The notes beneath the pieces are model-generated. The model did not search any database and had not been told where the DNA came from. It worked only from the letters and a program-made list of their open reading frames with translations. A stretch of DNA of 64,000 nucleotides from Micromonospora halotolerans (GTDB taxonomy: Bacteria > Actinomycetota > Actinomycetes > Mycobacteriales > Micromonosporaceae): positions 6,324,001 to 6,388,000 of the forward strand of contig NZ_CP134876.1 in assembly GCF_032108445.1 (NCBI RefSeq), in the 5' to 3' direction. Shown piece by piece: positions 18,267 to 27,004 of the stretch (position 1 is its first letter; every line of letters begins with the position of its first letter). The translations under genes were made by a program, and so were the position numbers.

Positions 18267-19376
18267 ATGACGCACAGTGAGCAGCACCGCCCGGAGATCG
18301 TCGTCGGACTGGTGGCGACCCCGCCGGATTACCCGGCCCGGGTGGCCGCTCGGCTCACCGCCGAGTTGGCCGGCCGGCTCGCCGAGCGGGTGGACGCGGA
18401 CGTGCGGTGGACCGTCCGGGAAGGCTGGGGTGAGGTGGCGCCGCGCCGCGACGGCGGCGTTGAGGCGCTGCTCGACGATGTTGCCCAACGGCGCACCGAC
18501 GACCAGTGGGGCCTCGCAATCTGCCTGACCGACCTGCCGCTGCACGCCGAGCGGGTGCCGCTGGTCGCGCAGACCTCCGCCCGGCGCCGGGTCGCGATTG
18601 TGTCCCTGCCCGCGCTGGGACTGCCCCAGCTGCGAGCGGCCCGCGCGGCCGTGCCGGATCTGGTGAGCCGACTGCTCACCGACGCTTCCGACCAGCGGGT
18701 GCCGCCGGCCGGTTGGGCACCGGCCGAGATGGCAAGCAGGGTTCCCGCCGTCCACCGGGTGGTCGGCAAGGCCGACGCCGGGGAATTCAGCTACGTCGCC
18801 TCGCGGCTGCTCGGCCGGGTGCGGCTGTTGACCGGCATGGTCCGAGCCAACCGGCCGGGGCGCGCCCTGCTGGGCCTGTCCAAGCTGCTGGTCGGCGCGT
18901 TCGGCACGGCCGCGTTCGCGCTCACCACGGACACCATCTGGCAGATGGGCGATGCGCTCGGCGGACTCCGGCTCTCCGTGATCATGTTACTCGGGCTGAC
19001 CGCGTTGGTGGCCTGGCTGATCGTCGCGCACGACCTGTGGGAGAAACCAGGCCGGGAGACACCGGCTGAGCTGGCCCGGCTGTTCAACCTGGGCACGATC
19101 CTCACCCTCACTTTGGCCACGGCGGTGTCCTACCTGGTGCTGTTCGCCGGAACGGTGCTCGTCGCGGCGCTACTGATCGACACATCCGTGCTGGAACAGA
19201 CCTTGCAGCGGCCGGTCGATTTCACCGACTACCTGACGCTCGCCTGGATCATCAGCTCGCTGGCCACCGTCGGCGGCGCGATCGGCTCCGGGCTGGAGAA
19301 CGAGGAAACGGTGCGGGCCGCCGCCTACGGCTACCATCCCGAACCCGGCGGCTGGCGGGATGAAAGGAACGCGTAG
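18267..19376 (+). CDS. Membrane protein of unknown function (soluble head plus four helices)
   Basis: This 369-aa protein starts at ATG 18267 behind GGAGCAGC. Residues 1-150 are soluble and alpha/beta in character (IVVGLVATPPDYPARVAARL, later WGLAICLTDLPL). From about residue 205 there are four hydrophobic helices: LLVGAFGTAAFALTT, LRLSVIMLLGLTALVAWLIV, ILTLTLATAVSYLVLFAGTVLV and YLTLAWIISSLATVGGAIG. No catalytic motif is evident. A 22-codon frame (18189-18257) ends 9 nt before the start and could be a leader peptide or residue of the neighbouring pseudogene. Its neighbours are channels and stress proteins. I do not recognise the family. Confidence 0.8.
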   Translation: MTHSEQHRPEIVVGLVATPPDYPARVAARLTAELAGRLAERVDADVRWTVREGWGEVAPRRDGGVEALLDDVAQRRTDDQWGLAICLTDLPLHAERVPLVAQTSARRRVAIVSLPALGLPQLRAARAAVPDLVSRLLTDASDQRVPPAGWAPAEMASRVPAVHRVVGKADAGEFSYVASRLLGRVRLLTGMVRANRPGRALLGLSKLLVGAFGTAAFALTTDTIWQMGDALGGLRLSVIMLLGLTALVAWLIVAHDLWEKPGRETPAELARLFNLGTILTLTLATAVSYLVLFAGTVLVAALLIDTSVLEQTLQRPVDFTDYLTLAWIISSLATVGGAIGSGLENEETVRAAAYGYHPEPGGWRDERNA

Positions 19377-19875
19377 CCCCACGCAGTGGGCGCAAGCCCC
19401 GAGTCACGATCGAACCCCCGAGGGACTGGGCCTCGCGACGCACGCCGATGGGCGTGACGGTGCGGGCGTCGATGCTGACTGTGCCGGCCAGCCGATCCCG
19501 CGGGGGCCGCAGGAGGACCTCGGTGAACGCGCTCACCTCGTGCGGGGCCCGCCGTAGTGCCGCGCGCCCGGTCACTCCGTAGTCACCAGCAGCCCGTCCA
19601 CCAGGTCGCGCGGCAGCCCATGGGTGTCGTGCAGGTAGCGGAAGTCCTCCTCGGTGGCTCGCGCATCAGCTCGATCAGGCGGTCCGGCTGCGCGCGGATA
19701 GGTGGATGCTGGCGGGACAGGTCAGCAACAAGCTGTCCGGTCGTTGTTGGCCGACGGCTGTCCTTCCGGGAGCTCATATCCTGAGCAGGGAGGCGCCACC
19801 GCCTGCCGGCTCAAGCCGTCTGCGATCACGAAGCCGGGCCGTTCATCTGCGCGGGCGGCCTCATCGGACCCCCCG
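19377..19875. other. No intact gene; minus-strand coding debris at 19570-19730
   Basis: About 500 bp. On the minus strand the piece RQHPPIRAQPDRLIELM is followed, in a shifted frame, by EEDFRYLHDTHGLPRDLVDG and LLVTTE before a TGA at 19570-19572. This looks like the end of a once-intact gene with a single frameshift. Another coding-like piece (LRPPRDRLAGTVSIDARTV) lies near 19450-19540. I could not assign either to a family. Confidence 0.4.
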
Positions 19876-20886
19876 TCAGGGTTGGTACTGGCTGCGGGTG
19901 CGGGGCAGCCACTGCGGATGGTGGTCGCGCAGGTAGCGGATCAGTCCCTCGCGCAGGTCGCAGCGCAGGTCCCAGGCGCTGGCGCCGTCCGCGGTCGAGG
20001 CCTGCACCTGGATGACCACCGTCTGAGGGGTGGAGTCAACCATCTGGAGCACCCACTGGTCGCGATCCCACAGCGGCGAAGCCTCAACCAGCCGGCGCGC
20101 CTCCCGGCGCAGGTCGTCGAGGTCGGCGGTGTGGTCGACGTGGATCTGAATCTTGCCGACCACCCGGGACTCGTTCCGGGTCCAGTTCTGAAACGGCCGC
20201 TCGGTGAAGTACGTGGTCGGCAGGATGAGCATCCGCTCGTCCCAGAGCCGGATCACCACGTTGGTCAGCTTCACCTCTTCGACTCGGCCCCATTCGCCGT
20301 CCACCACCAGCACGTCGCCGACGTGCAGCCCGTCGGCGAAGGCAACCTGGACGCCGGCGAACGCGTTGCCGAGCGCGGTTCGGGCGGACAGGCCGATCAC
20401 TGCGCCGACCACTCCCGCCGAGGTCAGCACGGAGATGCCGAAGAGGCGTACCGGCCGGAAGGTGATCAGGATCAGGCCGATCGCGACGATCGTAACCACG
20501 GCGACGGTGAGCCGCCGCACGGGGCGGATCTGGGTACGGGCGCGCCGGATCCGCCGGCTGGTCACCGCGTCGCTCGGCAGTCGGCTGAACGCGACCGCTT
20601 CGGCGACGTGCAACGCCCTGATCACCAGCCACGCGCCGACGAAGATCAGGACCAGCAGGACGACGTGCCGCAGATAGCGCTGCCACCCGGCCGGCCCCAA
20701 CGGCAGCGCGTAGTACAGCGCCCCGACCAGCAGAACCCCTGCCGCCGGGCGGCGGCAGGCTTGCCGCAGCGGCTCCAGCAGCCACTTGTAGCGGCCGCGG
20801 GCAACCCGGCGGACCAGCATGCCGGAGATCAGGTCCACGACCACCGCCGTCGCGAGCGCGGCTACTACGATCAACGCGGTACGCAT
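19876..20886 (-). CDS. MscS-family mechanosensitive ion channel
   Basis: This 336-aa protein starts at ATG 20886; a longer frame to 21150 adds only shadow sequence. Four hydrophobic helices occupy the first 185 residues. They are followed by the MscS pore helix and beta domain signature, SAGVVGAVIGLSARTALGNA then FADGLHVGDVLVVDGEWGRV. The C-terminal alpha/beta domain carries QIHVDHTADLDDL. These channels open on membrane tension and release solutes during osmotic downshift. The protein is slightly longer than the E. coli MscS core because of an extra N-terminal helix. It stands alone on the minus strand between decayed sequences. Confidence 0.88.
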   Translation of the reverse strand: MRTALIVVAALATAVVVDLISGMLVRRVARGRYKWLLEPLRQACRRPAAGVLLVGALYYALPLGPAGWQRYLRHVVLLVLIFVGAWLVIRALHVAEAVAFSRLPSDAVTSRRIRRARTQIRPVRRLTVAVVTIVAIGLILITFRPVRLFGISVLTSAGVVGAVIGLSARTALGNAFAGVQVAFADGLHVGDVLVVDGEWGRVEEVKLTNVVIRLWDERMLILPTTYFTERPFQNWTRNESRVVGKIQIHVDHTADLDDLRREARRLVEASPLWDRDQWVLQMVDSTPQTVVIQVQASTADGASAWDLRCDLREGLIRYLRDHHPQWLPRTRSQYQP

Positions 20887-21014
20887 CAGAAGCCGCTCAC
20901 CGTAATCCTGATGCCGCCTTCGCCCAGGTCCCTGCCCACTCCACGTGCCCAGGGTGCCATCCGGTCCGGTGGTAGGCGGCGAACATCGCCAAACGACCGC
21001 TGACCGGGCGCGCG

Positions 21015-21372
21015 TCAGCCGCCCGGCGGCGGCTTCCCCGTTACCGGCTTGGCGCCCTGCAAAATACCGAACAGCCAGAGCAGGGAGGCGTGAGGAGCAA
21101 CGCTCCGACGACGAGGACGGCGAGCACGGTGGCGAGCGCACTGGGATCACCGGCCGCCTCGGCCACGGTGAGATCGGCTGGCAGCAGGACCGGGTACCGG
21201 GCCGCGCTCAGGAGCGGAGCACGGCCGCGACCGCGAGGGCGGCGGTCACCCGCACCAGCCGGTAGCCGCTGGGGGTGATCAACACCAGGGAGACGATCCC
21301 GGCGACGAAGGAGAGCAGGACCAGGACGCGCGCCCGGCCGCGCCGGTCGGCGAGAAGGTCCGGGCGGGGCTC
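21015..21372 (-). pseudogene. C-terminal remnant of cytochrome bd oxidase subunit II (CydB-like)
   Basis: Three consecutive minus-strand pieces in shifted frames read as the end of a CydB-type subunit: VLVLLSFVAGIVSLVLITPS then GYRLVRVTAALAVAAVLRS and a TGA; AARYPVLLPADLTVAEAAGD then PSALATVLAVLVVGALLLTP; and SLLWLFGILQGAKPVTGK. The ARYPVLLP...LTVAEAAGDPSAL segment is what I recall from actinobacterial CydB. No CydA or CydB N-terminus is present nearby, so only the tail survives. Confidence 0.6.
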
Positions 21373-21408
21373 AGGGCCGGGCTATCCTCCCGGCCTGGAG
21401 CCCCATTG

Positions 21409-21990
21409 TCAGGCTGTCGCCATCTGGCGGACGTGTTTGCCCTCGGCGAACTCCTCGACCATCTTCGCGCAGAAGGCCGGGAGGTCGCTGGGGCTGCGGC
21501 TGGTGACCAGGCCGTTGTCGACCTGCACCTGTTGGTCCACCCAGTTTCCGCCCGCGTTGCGGATGTCGGTGCGCAGGCTGGGGAACGAGGTGACGGTCCG
21601 GCCGTTGACCATCCCGGTCTCGACCAACGACCAGGGGCCGTGGCAGATCGCTGCCACCGGCTTCTGTTGCTGGAAGAACGCCCGGACGAAGTCCATCGCC
21701 TGCTGGTTCATCCGGAGCCGGTCGGGGTTGACCGTTCCGCCCGGCAGCAACAGGGCGTCGTAGTCGGCCGCATTGGCCTCGTTCACGGTCCGGTCCACCG
21801 GATAGTGGTTGGCCGGATTGATGTCGTGGTTCATTGACTGGATCTCGCCGGATTTCAACGAGATCAGGTGGACCTCGGCCCCCGCCTGTTCCGCGGCGGC
21901 CCGGGACTGGGTGTACTCCACGTCCTCCACCCCGTCGGCGGCGAGGCAAGCGACTCGCTTGCCGGTCAGTGGCTGCTGGCTCTGCGCCAT
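21409..21990 (-). CDS. DJ-1/PfpI-family class I glutamine amidotransferase-like protein
   Basis: From ATG 21990 the protein has 193 residues, the usual length for the PfpI/YhbO group. It shows RVACLAADGVEDVEY with the conserved acidic residue, and the nucleophile elbow AAICHGPW with Cys116-His117. Members act as general stress proteins or deglycases/proteases; the substrate here is unknown. A longer frame to 22092 adds 34 low-similarity residues. GAAGGGAAGG lies about 12 nt before 21990. It is in a stretch with other stress-type genes (MscS, hemerythrin, DUF2267). Confidence 0.87.
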   Translation of the reverse strand: MAQSQQPLTGKRVACLAADGVEDVEYTQSRAAAEQAGAEVHLISLKSGEIQSMNHDINPANHYPVDRTVNEANAADYDALLLPGGTVNPDRLRMNQQAMDFVRAFFQQQKPVAAICHGPWSLVETGMVNGRTVTSFPSLRTDIRNAGGNWVDQQVQVDNGLVTSRSPSDLPAFCAKMVEEFAEGKHVRQMATA

Positions 21991-22317
21991 TTCTGCGGCC
22001 TTCCCTTCGGGCGTCGCCCCATCGGCGGCGCATCGTTCGCTCGCGGTCGCCTTCCCGGTGCGGGCACCGGAAAACAGGCCAGCGAACGCCACTCGAGGGC
22101 CGACAGTCCCGCTACATGCCGGCCTTGGCCGCCCTCACCGCGGGCCTTTGCTCGCGTCGGGATGCGCCTGCTTGCCGAACCGACGATGCCCAGGCCCGCC
22201 CGGATCCGGACCTCCTCGACCAGTTCGCCCGACGGCGCCGGACCGTCCGCGGGCCGGCCGACATACCGATATACGGCGAGGCCAGCAGCTGGACGGTCCG
22301 CGTCATGGCAGCCAGCG

Positions 22318-23229
22318 TCACCCGATGACCTTGGGCGCTCGCATTGGCGCACCATCCAACGGATGTGCGGCCGCGGCCTCGCTGAACGCCTGGCGCAGGT
22401 GCAGGGCGACCTCCTCTTGGGCGTGCGCGGCCTTGTCCAGCACCGCGGCAAGGCCGAAGAAGTCGTGCATCACTCCGCCGTAGCGGACCGACGTGGCCCG
22501 CACGCCGGCGGCCTGCAAGCGGGCGCACCACTCGTCGCCCTGGCTCTGCAGCACGTCGCGGTCGGTGGTGACGATGAGTGTCGACGGCAGACCGGCGAGG
22601 CCCTGCGCGGAGAGCGGGAGCAGATCGACCCTGGGGTCTTTCAGGCTGTCGGTCACGCCACGGAAGGCGTGCATCATCATCCAGGACAGCAGTGGACGAT
22701 TCAGCGGCCGGGCGTCCGCGGCGTCCCGCATGGACGCGCCGTACTGGGCGGTGGTGGTCAGCGGGCAGACGAGCACCTGGGCCACGGGCAGTTGCTCACC
22801 TGCCTGCTTGAGCTGACCGCAGGTCGCGGCCGCCATGTTCGCCCCGACGCCCTCGCCACCGATGGCGATGCGTGACGGGTCGCCGCCGAGTCCGGTGGCG
22901 TTGGTCCGGAGCCACCGGTACGTGGCCAGCACGTCCTCGTGGGCGGCCGGGAACACGTGCTCGGGAGCCTTGCGATACTCCGGCGACACCACGATCGCAC
23001 CCGTCCGGTTGACCAGGGCGCGGCAGGACGCGTCATAGTCGTCGTTCGTGAACAGGATCCAACCGCCACCGTGCACCCACATCACGACGGGCACCGGATC
23101 GGGGGTCTGGCCGAGCGGCTTGTAGACGCGTACGACCAGATCACCACCGGGGCCGGGCACGGTGACGTCCGCTGCCGATCCGACCTCCTCGGCGTCCGTC
23201 GGCCGCCCGTCCTGCTGCAGGATCTCCAT
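22318..23229 (-). CDS. Alpha/beta hydrolase (HSL-like) with Gly at the nucleophile position
   Basis: The oxyanion motif HGGGW is at residues 53-57, and there are an acidic residue in TTDRDV and a His in GVMHDFF. The nucleophile elbow that should read G(D/E)S(A/V)G reads GEGVG: codon 22851-22849 is GGC, one transition from AGC. The protein is therefore probably not a working serine esterase. The same frame continues upstream of this ATG for 34 more codons (WSRLVLAPYELLTPEQARQQ) up to a TAG at 23332-23334, which is the stop of the hemerythrin gene. So the ATG at 23229 is probably an internal Met of a longer original gene. No clear ribosome site precedes it. Confidence 0.65.
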   Translation of the reverse strand: MEILQQDGRPTDAEEVGSAADVTVPGPGGDLVVRVYKPLGQTPDPVPVVMWVHGGGWILFTNDDYDASCRALVNRTGAIVVSPEYRKAPEHVFPAAHEDVLATYRWLRTNATGLGGDPSRIAIGGEGVGANMAAATCGQLKQAGEQLPVAQVLVCPLTTTAQYGASMRDAADARPLNRPLLSWMMMHAFRGVTDSLKDPRVDLLPLSAQGLAGLPSTLIVTTDRDVLQSQGDEWCARLQAAGVRATSVRYGGVMHDFFGLAAVLDKAAHAQEEVALHLRQAFSEAAAAHPLDGAPMRAPKVIG

Positions 23230-23331
23230 CGCCGTGTCGGCGAGGCTCGGCTGCTGGCGGGCCTGCTCGGGGGTGAGAAGTTCGTACGGGGCCAGTACCA
23301 GTCGGGACCAGGTGTCGAGGATCCGCTGCGC

Positions 23332-23925
23332 CTAAGTGTCGAGCAGCCAGGAGGCGTCGGTCGACAGGACGTTGCTGCGGCCGGATACCCGGTCACGTAC
23401 CTTGTCCATGAACCCGGCGGCCACGTGCATGAGCCTGCGGCGGCGTCCGGTGGGCAGGACGGTGGGATGCGAGCGGGCCGGGACCGACCGCTTGGCGGCG
23501 AGGTACCGCTCGCCGAGCCGACCCATCTCCTCCGCGCCCACCGCCCGACGCAGCGCCGGCAGGAACTCCCGTTCCTCCTTCTCGATGTGGTGCCGGACAC
23601 CGCCGATCAGCTCGTTCAGCGCCCGCTCGAATTCGCGGCTGCCGGGATCCGCATGGTCAAGCAGGACGAGCAGCCTCTTGAGGCCCTGGTGCTCGTCCCG
23701 CCCCTCCTCGGCGTCCGCGGCGGCGCCGATCTCGGCCAGCGCCGGATACAACACCTCCTCCTCCGCGTGGGCGTGCAGGGCGCGGCCGTAGCTCACCTGG
23801 TCGACCAGCATGCGCCGGTCACCGCGTCCGGCCTCGAGGTGCTCGAAGAGGCGGTTCGCCACCACGTGCTCGTCGGCGATCAGGTGGTCGAGGTCGCCCG
23901 GCAAGGTCGCGTACGGCAGCGTCAT
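23332..23925 (-). CDS. Hemerythrin HHE-domain protein, truncated by an in-frame TAG
   Basis: Residues 1-150 form a hemerythrin-like four-helix bundle with the expected metal ligands: DLDHLIADEH, HAHAEEEVLYP, DEHQGLKRL and HHIEKEEREFLP. Such di-iron domains bind O2 or NO or sense redox state. After it come a linker and GFMDKVRDRVSGRS, then a TAG at 23332-23334. Beyond the stop, translation continues in the same frame as the alpha/beta hydrolase. The simplest reading is a former hemerythrin-hydrolase fusion interrupted by a nonsense mutation. The ATG at 23925 has GGAGGAGG about 8 nt upstream. Confidence 0.83.
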   Translation of the reverse strand: MTLPYATLPGDLDHLIADEHVVANRLFEHLEAGRGDRRMLVDQVSYGRALHAHAEEEVLYPALAEIGAAADAEEGRDEHQGLKRLLVLLDHADPGSREFERALNELIGGVRHHIEKEEREFLPALRRAVGAEEMGRLGERYLAAKRSVPARSHPTVLPTGRRRRLMHVAAGFMDKVRDRVSGRSNVLSTDASWLLDT

Positions 23926-24270
23926 CGGACACCTCCTCCTCCAGTTACCGCAACCGGCACCGCCGTCGCGGCATAACCTGGCATGTCGCCAAGACCCGAA
24001 CGGGCGGATCGATGCTGGTCAGCGCATGCCCGGCCAGGCGTTGGCACCCGGCTCTCCACCCGCAGTGAACATGGGTCGGCCGCGTACGCTCACGCCTGCC
24101 TTCTCGTCAGCAGAGCCCGCATGATCATCCGGCGCGTGCGCCCTCGGAGAGGGTACGAACGGCCCGCGGGGGCGAGCGTGGCCGACCCGGCTGATCGGGA
24201 CTGCCTCACCTGCCACCAACCGTGAAGCCGTTTCACTGCGACAAACGCCACCGAACCCAACAAAGCACTA

Positions 24271-24678
24271 CTAGGTGCCGACCCGGCGGGACTCGAGTCG
24301 TCCCGTCCCCGGCCCGGTCAACTGCCAGAACTCCTGGGGCAACTGGTCAACGAGGTCCCCGTACTCCTTCGCGCTGGCCGACTCACGGAGGGTATCCAGC
24401 ACGGCGTGTGCCCCGTCGGTGGCCACCTGGCGATCCACCCCGGACCGTGACTGCACCCGTTCGAGGAACTCGGCGAGCCCGAACCGTTCCGGATCTTCGG
24501 TGGGCCTATCCACCAGGCCTCGTAGCTCCTCAGGGAGTTGGGAGGCGAGGTCCCTCGCCTGGCCACCAGTGATCCGTTCTGCCAACGTCTCGAGCGTGGC
24601 GCGGGTGATCGGTTCCGCCTGCCCCGGCGGAACCTTCGGTCGCGCTGCCACGGACTGGATGAACTCGGTGTAGTTCAC
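24271..24678 (-). CDS. DUF2267-domain protein
   Basis: This 135-aa protein has the DUF2267 repeat pattern: MNYTEFIQSVAAR, then ATLETLAERITGGQARDLAS and QLPEELRGLV. A second half, FLERVQSRSGV, then DTLRESASAKEYGDLVDQLP, repeats the helical unit. Function is not established; the family often sits with stress-response genes in actinobacteria. An AGAGGGGATCC sequence precedes the ATG. It stands 69 nt downstream of the TMEM175 gene on the same strand, so they may be co-transcribed. Confidence 0.85.
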   Translation of the reverse strand: MNYTEFIQSVAARPKVPPGQAEPITRATLETLAERITGGQARDLASQLPEELRGLVDRPTEDPERFGLAEFLERVQSRSGVDRQVATDGAHAVLDTLRESASAKEYGDLVDQLPQEFWQLTGPGTGRLESRRVGT

Positions 24679-24747
24679 CTCGGATCCCCTCTCAAACCGG
24701 ATTGCGGCGGGTACCCGCGCCCGCCGGGGTGAAACGGCAGCCCGCCC

Positions 24748-25431
24748 TCAGCCGGACGGTGGCGGAGGGCGGTGGGTGATCCGGCGGGTCATCGGAAACT
24801 GGTACAAGCCGGCGCTGGTGACGGCGTAGAAGACGGGCAGGAGGAGGAAGATGGCGAGGCCGACCAGCGGCGCCACCAGGTAGCCGACCACCCCCGCCAG
24901 GACGTACAGAACGACCCCGGCGAGGGCGCGGAGCCGCTCGACGCGGAAGAACGCGTCCTTGACCTGTTCCTTCAGCAGGTCCGGGTGCCGGGCCAGGTAG
25001 TGGTAGAACGCCAGCCAAGTCGCGCACAGCAACGCGCCGATCAGCGCGTAGAAGGCGATGGCCACACGCTGGTCCGCGTTGTCGTGCTCCTGCAGCGCGT
25101 GCGACACGACGATGGTCGGAAACGGCAGCAGCGCCGTGGTGAACAGCACGAACAGGTTCCTCCAGTGCAGTCCGCGATCGGCCTGCTGGATGCGGTTGAA
25201 CGCCGCCTTGTGGTTGAGCCAGACGACGGCCACGTACGAGTAGGACGCGAGATACGCGACATACGACGGCCACTGGTGGAGCAGTCCGGACAGAAGGCGG
25301 CCGGGCGGGACGTCCGGCACCCGGAGGTCCAGGACCAGCAGCGTGATGATGATGGCGAAGATGGCGTCGCTGAACGCCACGGCACGGCTGGTGTCCGACC
25401 GGGTGCCAAGGTCCATCTCAGGCCCGCTCAC
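24748..25431 (-). CDS. TMEM175-family (DUF1211) potassium channel-like protein
   Basis: This 227-aa protein has the hallmark of the family in helix 1, RAVAFSDAIFAIIITLLVLD, which contains the FSD motif that forms the pore. Further helices include VAYLASYSYVAVVWLNH and NLFVLFTTALLPFPTIVV. Prokaryotic TMEM175 proteins form tetrameric K+-conducting channels. The start is GTG 25431; ATG 25416 is an alternative only 5 codons in. It is the intact relative of the broken copy at 17757-18170, so the region once held two. Confidence 0.88.
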   Translation of the reverse strand: MSGPEMDLGTRSDTSRAVAFSDAIFAIIITLLVLDLRVPDVPPGRLLSGLLHQWPSYVAYLASYSYVAVVWLNHKAAFNRIQQADRGLHWRNLFVLFTTALLPFPTIVVSHALQEHDNADQRVAIAFYALIGALLCATWLAFYHYLARHPDLLKEQVKDAFFRVERLRALAGVVLYVLAGVVGYLVAPLVGLAIFLLLPVFYAVTSAGLYQFPMTRRITHRPPPPSG

Positions 25432-26048
25432 CAGGCGTGCCTACCCACGACCGGCCCCGGTAGGCCGGCGCCGGGGCAGCAGCAAGGGCCTCACCGCGCT
25501 CTGTCTCGTGGCCAGCCCGGCGCCCGGCATTGCTGGTACCGCCTATGGCTACGCGGACACGGCTCGTCCCGAGACGCACTGACGGTGATGGCCGGTGCCG
25601 GCGACACCGAGACGGGCAAGGTGCTGCGGTGGGAGTTGGACTCGGAGCCGGAGGCCCTGCAGATGGTCGGCCGTCTGCTGCGCCCCGAGGTAACCGCGAG
25701 TGTCAGGCCGAGCGGCCGCCTCGTAGGACGATTCGGATCAATGGGCCGGTGTGGGGGGCGAGGCGATAGGACCTGCCCCACTCCCCCGGCCACGAGCGCC
25801 CCGCCGGGTCACCGTCCTGGCGACCAAGGCGGTCATCCTCGCCGACTAATCCTCGCCACCGGCGCCGTCGCCGTGCTCGCCTCGCTGCCGGCCGGCCGGC
25901 TCATCCTCCTCGGCCACGGCATTCGATTCGGCGCACGGCTACCGGGCGCTGTCCCTCGGCGACGGGCCGGTGCTGCGCGCCGCTGTCGGGTCGGTCCTCT
26001 ACCTCTCGTTGATCGGCCTGCTCAGTCTCGGTACCGCTGCCGTGGACG
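25432..26048 (+). pseudogene. ABC-2-type permease remnant (at 25796-26048), otherwise no gene
   Basis: The first 360 bp hold only short pieces such as GKVLRWELDSEPEALQMVGR that I cannot place. From about 25796 the plus strand reads RVTVLATKAVILAD, a stop, ILATGAVAVLASLPAGRLIL, then in a shifted frame GYRALSLGDGPVLRAAVGSV and LYLSLIGLLSLGTAA. This is the middle of an ABC-2 membrane subunit as found in antibiotic/bacteriocin exporters. It is broken by a stop and a frameshift and ends at the oxidoreductase gene. Confidence 0.5.
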
Positions 26049-26960
26049 TCAGAACTCGAGGACGTACTTGACCCCACCAGAGCGGCCGCCCGCGACCTGG
26101 TCGGCGATCGCGGCGCCGTCCTTGATCGGTGTCGTCTGGACGTCAAGTCTCAGATCGCCGGACGCGGCGAGTGCCGCGAGTTCGGCGAGTGCACGTCCGT
26201 TGGGTTGCACGTAGAGGTTCGAGGTGGTGATTCCGCGAATCGGGTCGGGTGCGTCCGAGGTGATGGAGGTGAGGCGGCCTCCGTCGGTGAGCAGTCCGAT
26301 CGCGTCCTCGGCGGTGCCTTTCGCGGCAATGAGGACGGCGTCGAATCGGCGATCGCTCTTCTGCGCCCAACCGTCAGCGTGGGTGTCGATGACCTCGCTG
26401 GCGCCGAGGGCGCGGAGCTGATCGGCGCGGGCCGGCCCGGCACCGGCGACGATGTCGGCGCCCCGGAGGTGGGCGAGTTGCACGGCCAGTGACGCGGTGG
26501 GGCCGGACGCTCCGACGACGAGCAGGCGGGTGGTGGCGTCGACCTGGAGCTCGTCGAGGGCCTGCTGGGCGGTGAGCCCGGCGACCGGGAGTGCCGCCGC
26601 AATCTCCGGAGCCAGGTTCTCGGGCAGTCGTGCGACGTGCGCGGAACGGACTAGGACGCGCTCTGCCCAGGTGCCGCTGCCGCCTGGCAGTGGCGCCTCG
26701 TGGACCAGCACGAGGTCTCCCGTGCGGAATTCGGTCTCGTCCGGGCCGGTCGCGCTGACGCGGCCGACGGCTTCGACGCCCAGAGCTGCGGGCGGTACGA
26801 GGCCGACGTCCCATCCGCCCGTGTGAAGCAGGGCGTCCCACGGTCCGATCCCTGCCGCGACCACCTCCAGGACGAGCTCGCCCGCGTCAGGCTGGCGGGG
26901 GTCCGGAAGGTCGAGGATCTCCAGAGCGCCGTTGGCGGCTCGCACACCGAGTCCGATCAT
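26049..26960 (-). CDS. MDR-superfamily NAD(P)-dependent oxidoreductase (quinone oxidoreductase-like)
   Basis: This 303-aa zinc-independent medium-chain reductase starts at ATG 26960. It has the GroES-like N-terminal half (VVAAGIGPWDALLHTG) and the Rossmann half with VVGASGPTASLAVQLAHLRG and a closing GGVKYVLEF. No structural or catalytic Zn Cys cluster is visible. Such enzymes reduce quinones or enones with NADPH. It is the last gene of the five-gene TetR-linked operon, 44 nt after the YjbR gene. Confidence 0.88.
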   Translation of the reverse strand: MIGLGVRAANGALEILDLPDPRQPDAGELVLEVVAAGIGPWDALLHTGGWDVGLVPPAALGVEAVGRVSATGPDETEFRTGDLVLVHEAPLPGGSGTWAERVLVRSAHVARLPENLAPEIAAALPVAGLTAQQALDELQVDATTRLLVVGASGPTASLAVQLAHLRGADIVAGAGPARADQLRALGASEVIDTHADGWAQKSDRRFDAVLIAAKGTAEDAIGLLTDGGRLTSITSDAPDPIRGITTSNLYVQPNGRALAELAALAASGDLRLDVQTTPIKDGAAIADQVAGGRSGGVKYVLEF

Positions 26961-27004
26961 GGTTCTTCCTTCTGTGTTGATTCTGTTCGTGCGTGTTTCG
27001 GGTT

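Noticed and set aside
20887..21150. N-terminal extension of the MscS channel to 21150
   Set aside because: The added residues are Ser/Arg-rich without helices, and the first helix begins right after ATG 20886.
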